A DNA stretch of 20,381 bases from Physocladia obscura. Its lineage: Eukaryota > Chytridiomycota > Chytridiomycetes > Chytridiales > Chytriomycetaceae. Made by a program: the position numbers and the translations under genes. Below, piece by piece: positions 19,638 to 20,381 of this stretch. The first letter of the stretch is position 1. Every line of letters begins with the position of its first letter. Location: contig JADGJH010000358.1 in assembly GCA_027596945.1 (NCBI GenBank), positions 1 through 20,381 on the forward strand. The letters run 5' to 3'. The notes under the pieces were generated by a model that saw only the letters and a list, made by a program, of their open reading frames with translations, had not been told where the DNA came from and ran no database searches.

Positions 19638-20381
19638 ATGAGTGCAAGTGTTGGTGGTTGCTTTGTCACTCCGAGTATATTCTACACACACGAACCACAC
19701 AGCTTCGAGATCAAAAGCACCGCGCGACCATATCCTACTATCGCGTTGCTTGATGTCGACGAAGAGTTTGGCCATCACAGCGTAAGGGTCGCAAAAAATA
19801 TCCACGCACAAGTCCGTTTGTCAGCTTCTGTTTTGACCAAGCACAAACACAAAAAAAACACACACATATGAAAACACATAGAAACTTGTTCTTGCCACGC
19901 ATGGCTCCTTTGCGAAAACTTTGCTGTTTATAATGGTCGTTGCGACATCGACGATTGGATTCTCGTTTCATGTGTTCAACCCCACGACAGGAAGGACGCA
20001 CAAACTCAAATCTAGTTTGTTGGAATCGAAAATCAGACCAACTTTCATAAAGCTTTCAGATGAGTTCGTTGACAATGATGGCACGCGCTTTTGTTGGCTG
20101 GTTTTGGGAAAAGAGAAAGGGAAAATAACGGTTGTGCGTATTTCTGAGGGACTGGATGGATTATTGTGTGTGTCCGAGGTTTGGCAACCGTTTGGTTTTT
20201 GTTTTTTTCCCCCCATATTTATAAAGTATTTGATGAAATGTAGCAAACGGCTCGATTCGATTGGAGCATTCCAGATCAGGTGTGTATTTTATTGGCTGTT
20301 TTTTTTTTTTTTTTTTTTTTGGGGGGAATAATTTAAAAAAAAAGAAGGTTAGGGGGGTTTTTTTGTAAGGGCAAAGGGGGA
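19638..20381 (+). CDS. unrecognised protein, 5' part only, runs off the window
   Basis: Exons as I read them: 19638-19781, 19882-20178 and 20244-20279, all phase 0 at their joins, then a GTGTGT donor at 20280. The coding part seen is 159 aa. It begins MSASVGGCFVTPSIFY, has an acidic stretch ALLDVDEEFGHH, a hydrophobic segment (KTLLFIMVVATSTIGF), then SFHVFNPTTGRTHKL, RFCWLVLGKEKGKITVVRIS and a short exon TARFDWSIPDQ. The alternation of short beta-like strands and the FHVFNPTTG turn recall a beta-propeller protein, but I cannot name a family. Sequence after about 20300 is long homopolymers and gives no further exon. The gene is therefore incomplete and its C terminus unknown. The 100-nt first intron is CA/A-rich near its acceptor and is the weakest splice call. 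Confidence 0.5.
20300..20381. other. homopolymer-rich window end
   Basis: A T run of about 22, a G run and an A run are followed by more G and T runs. It looks like the low-quality end of a contig, lying in an intron of the preceding gene. No telomeric repeat array is seen. Confidence 0.6.

Overview
The window looks like a gene-dense piece of an AT-rich fungal nuclear genome. An early-diverging (chytrid-type) lineage is my best guess, but this is inference. Genes carry many short GT-AG introns (mostly 43-100 nt). The readable proteins are eukaryotic: a CSF1/BLTP1 lipid-transfer protein, NPR2/NPRL2, a PHO80-type cyclin, a YIH1/IMPACT protein and a borealin. The cyclin type, and the way CSF1 and NPR2 read, point to fungi. 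I see no rRNA, convincing tRNA, CRISPR array or prokaryotic operon. The first about 175 bases and last about 100 bases are full of long homopolymers, as at the ends of an assembled contig.

Layout. 176-10438 (-): complete 17-exon CSF1 (BLTP1/Tweek family), 3104 aa, reconstructed with every intron phase consistent. 10466-12122 (+): 7-exon NPR2/NPRL2, 439 aa, whose ATG lies only 27 nt from the CSF1 ATG. 12678-14062 (+): 4-exon PHO80-like cyclin, preceded by about 560 nt with no ATG. 14378-15769 (-): unrecognised Gln/Gly/Ser-rich, probably nuclear protein. 16009 or 16141-16656 (+): small unrecognised membrane protein with about three membrane spans. 16720-17514 (+): YIH1/IMPACT (RWD plus UPF0029). 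17588-18060 (-): unresolved WD40-like gene or remnant with a frame break. 18076-18347: 272-bp inverted-repeat element flanked by TA, a Tc1/mariner-type MITE candidate. 18588-19592 (-): 4-exon borealin, 254 aa. 19638-20279 (+): 5' part of an unrecognised gene that runs off the window.

The genes are housekeeping functions and do not form a pathway cluster. NPR2 (amino-acid control of TORC1) and YIH1 (control of the Gcn2 starvation kinase) both belong to nutrient signalling, PHO80-type cyclins often do too, and CSF1 works in lipid supply at membrane contacts. Borealin belongs to the chromosomal passenger complex. Two divergent pairs (CSF1/NPR2 and borealin/19638 gene) have start codons only 27 and 45 nt apart, so their 5' ends must share or overlap regulatory DNA. 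I found no clear undescribed multi-gene system. The points most worth a second look are the borealin with an animal-like C-terminal domain, the TA-flanked foldback element beside a broken WD40-like gene, the ATG-free cyclin leader and two orphan proteins.
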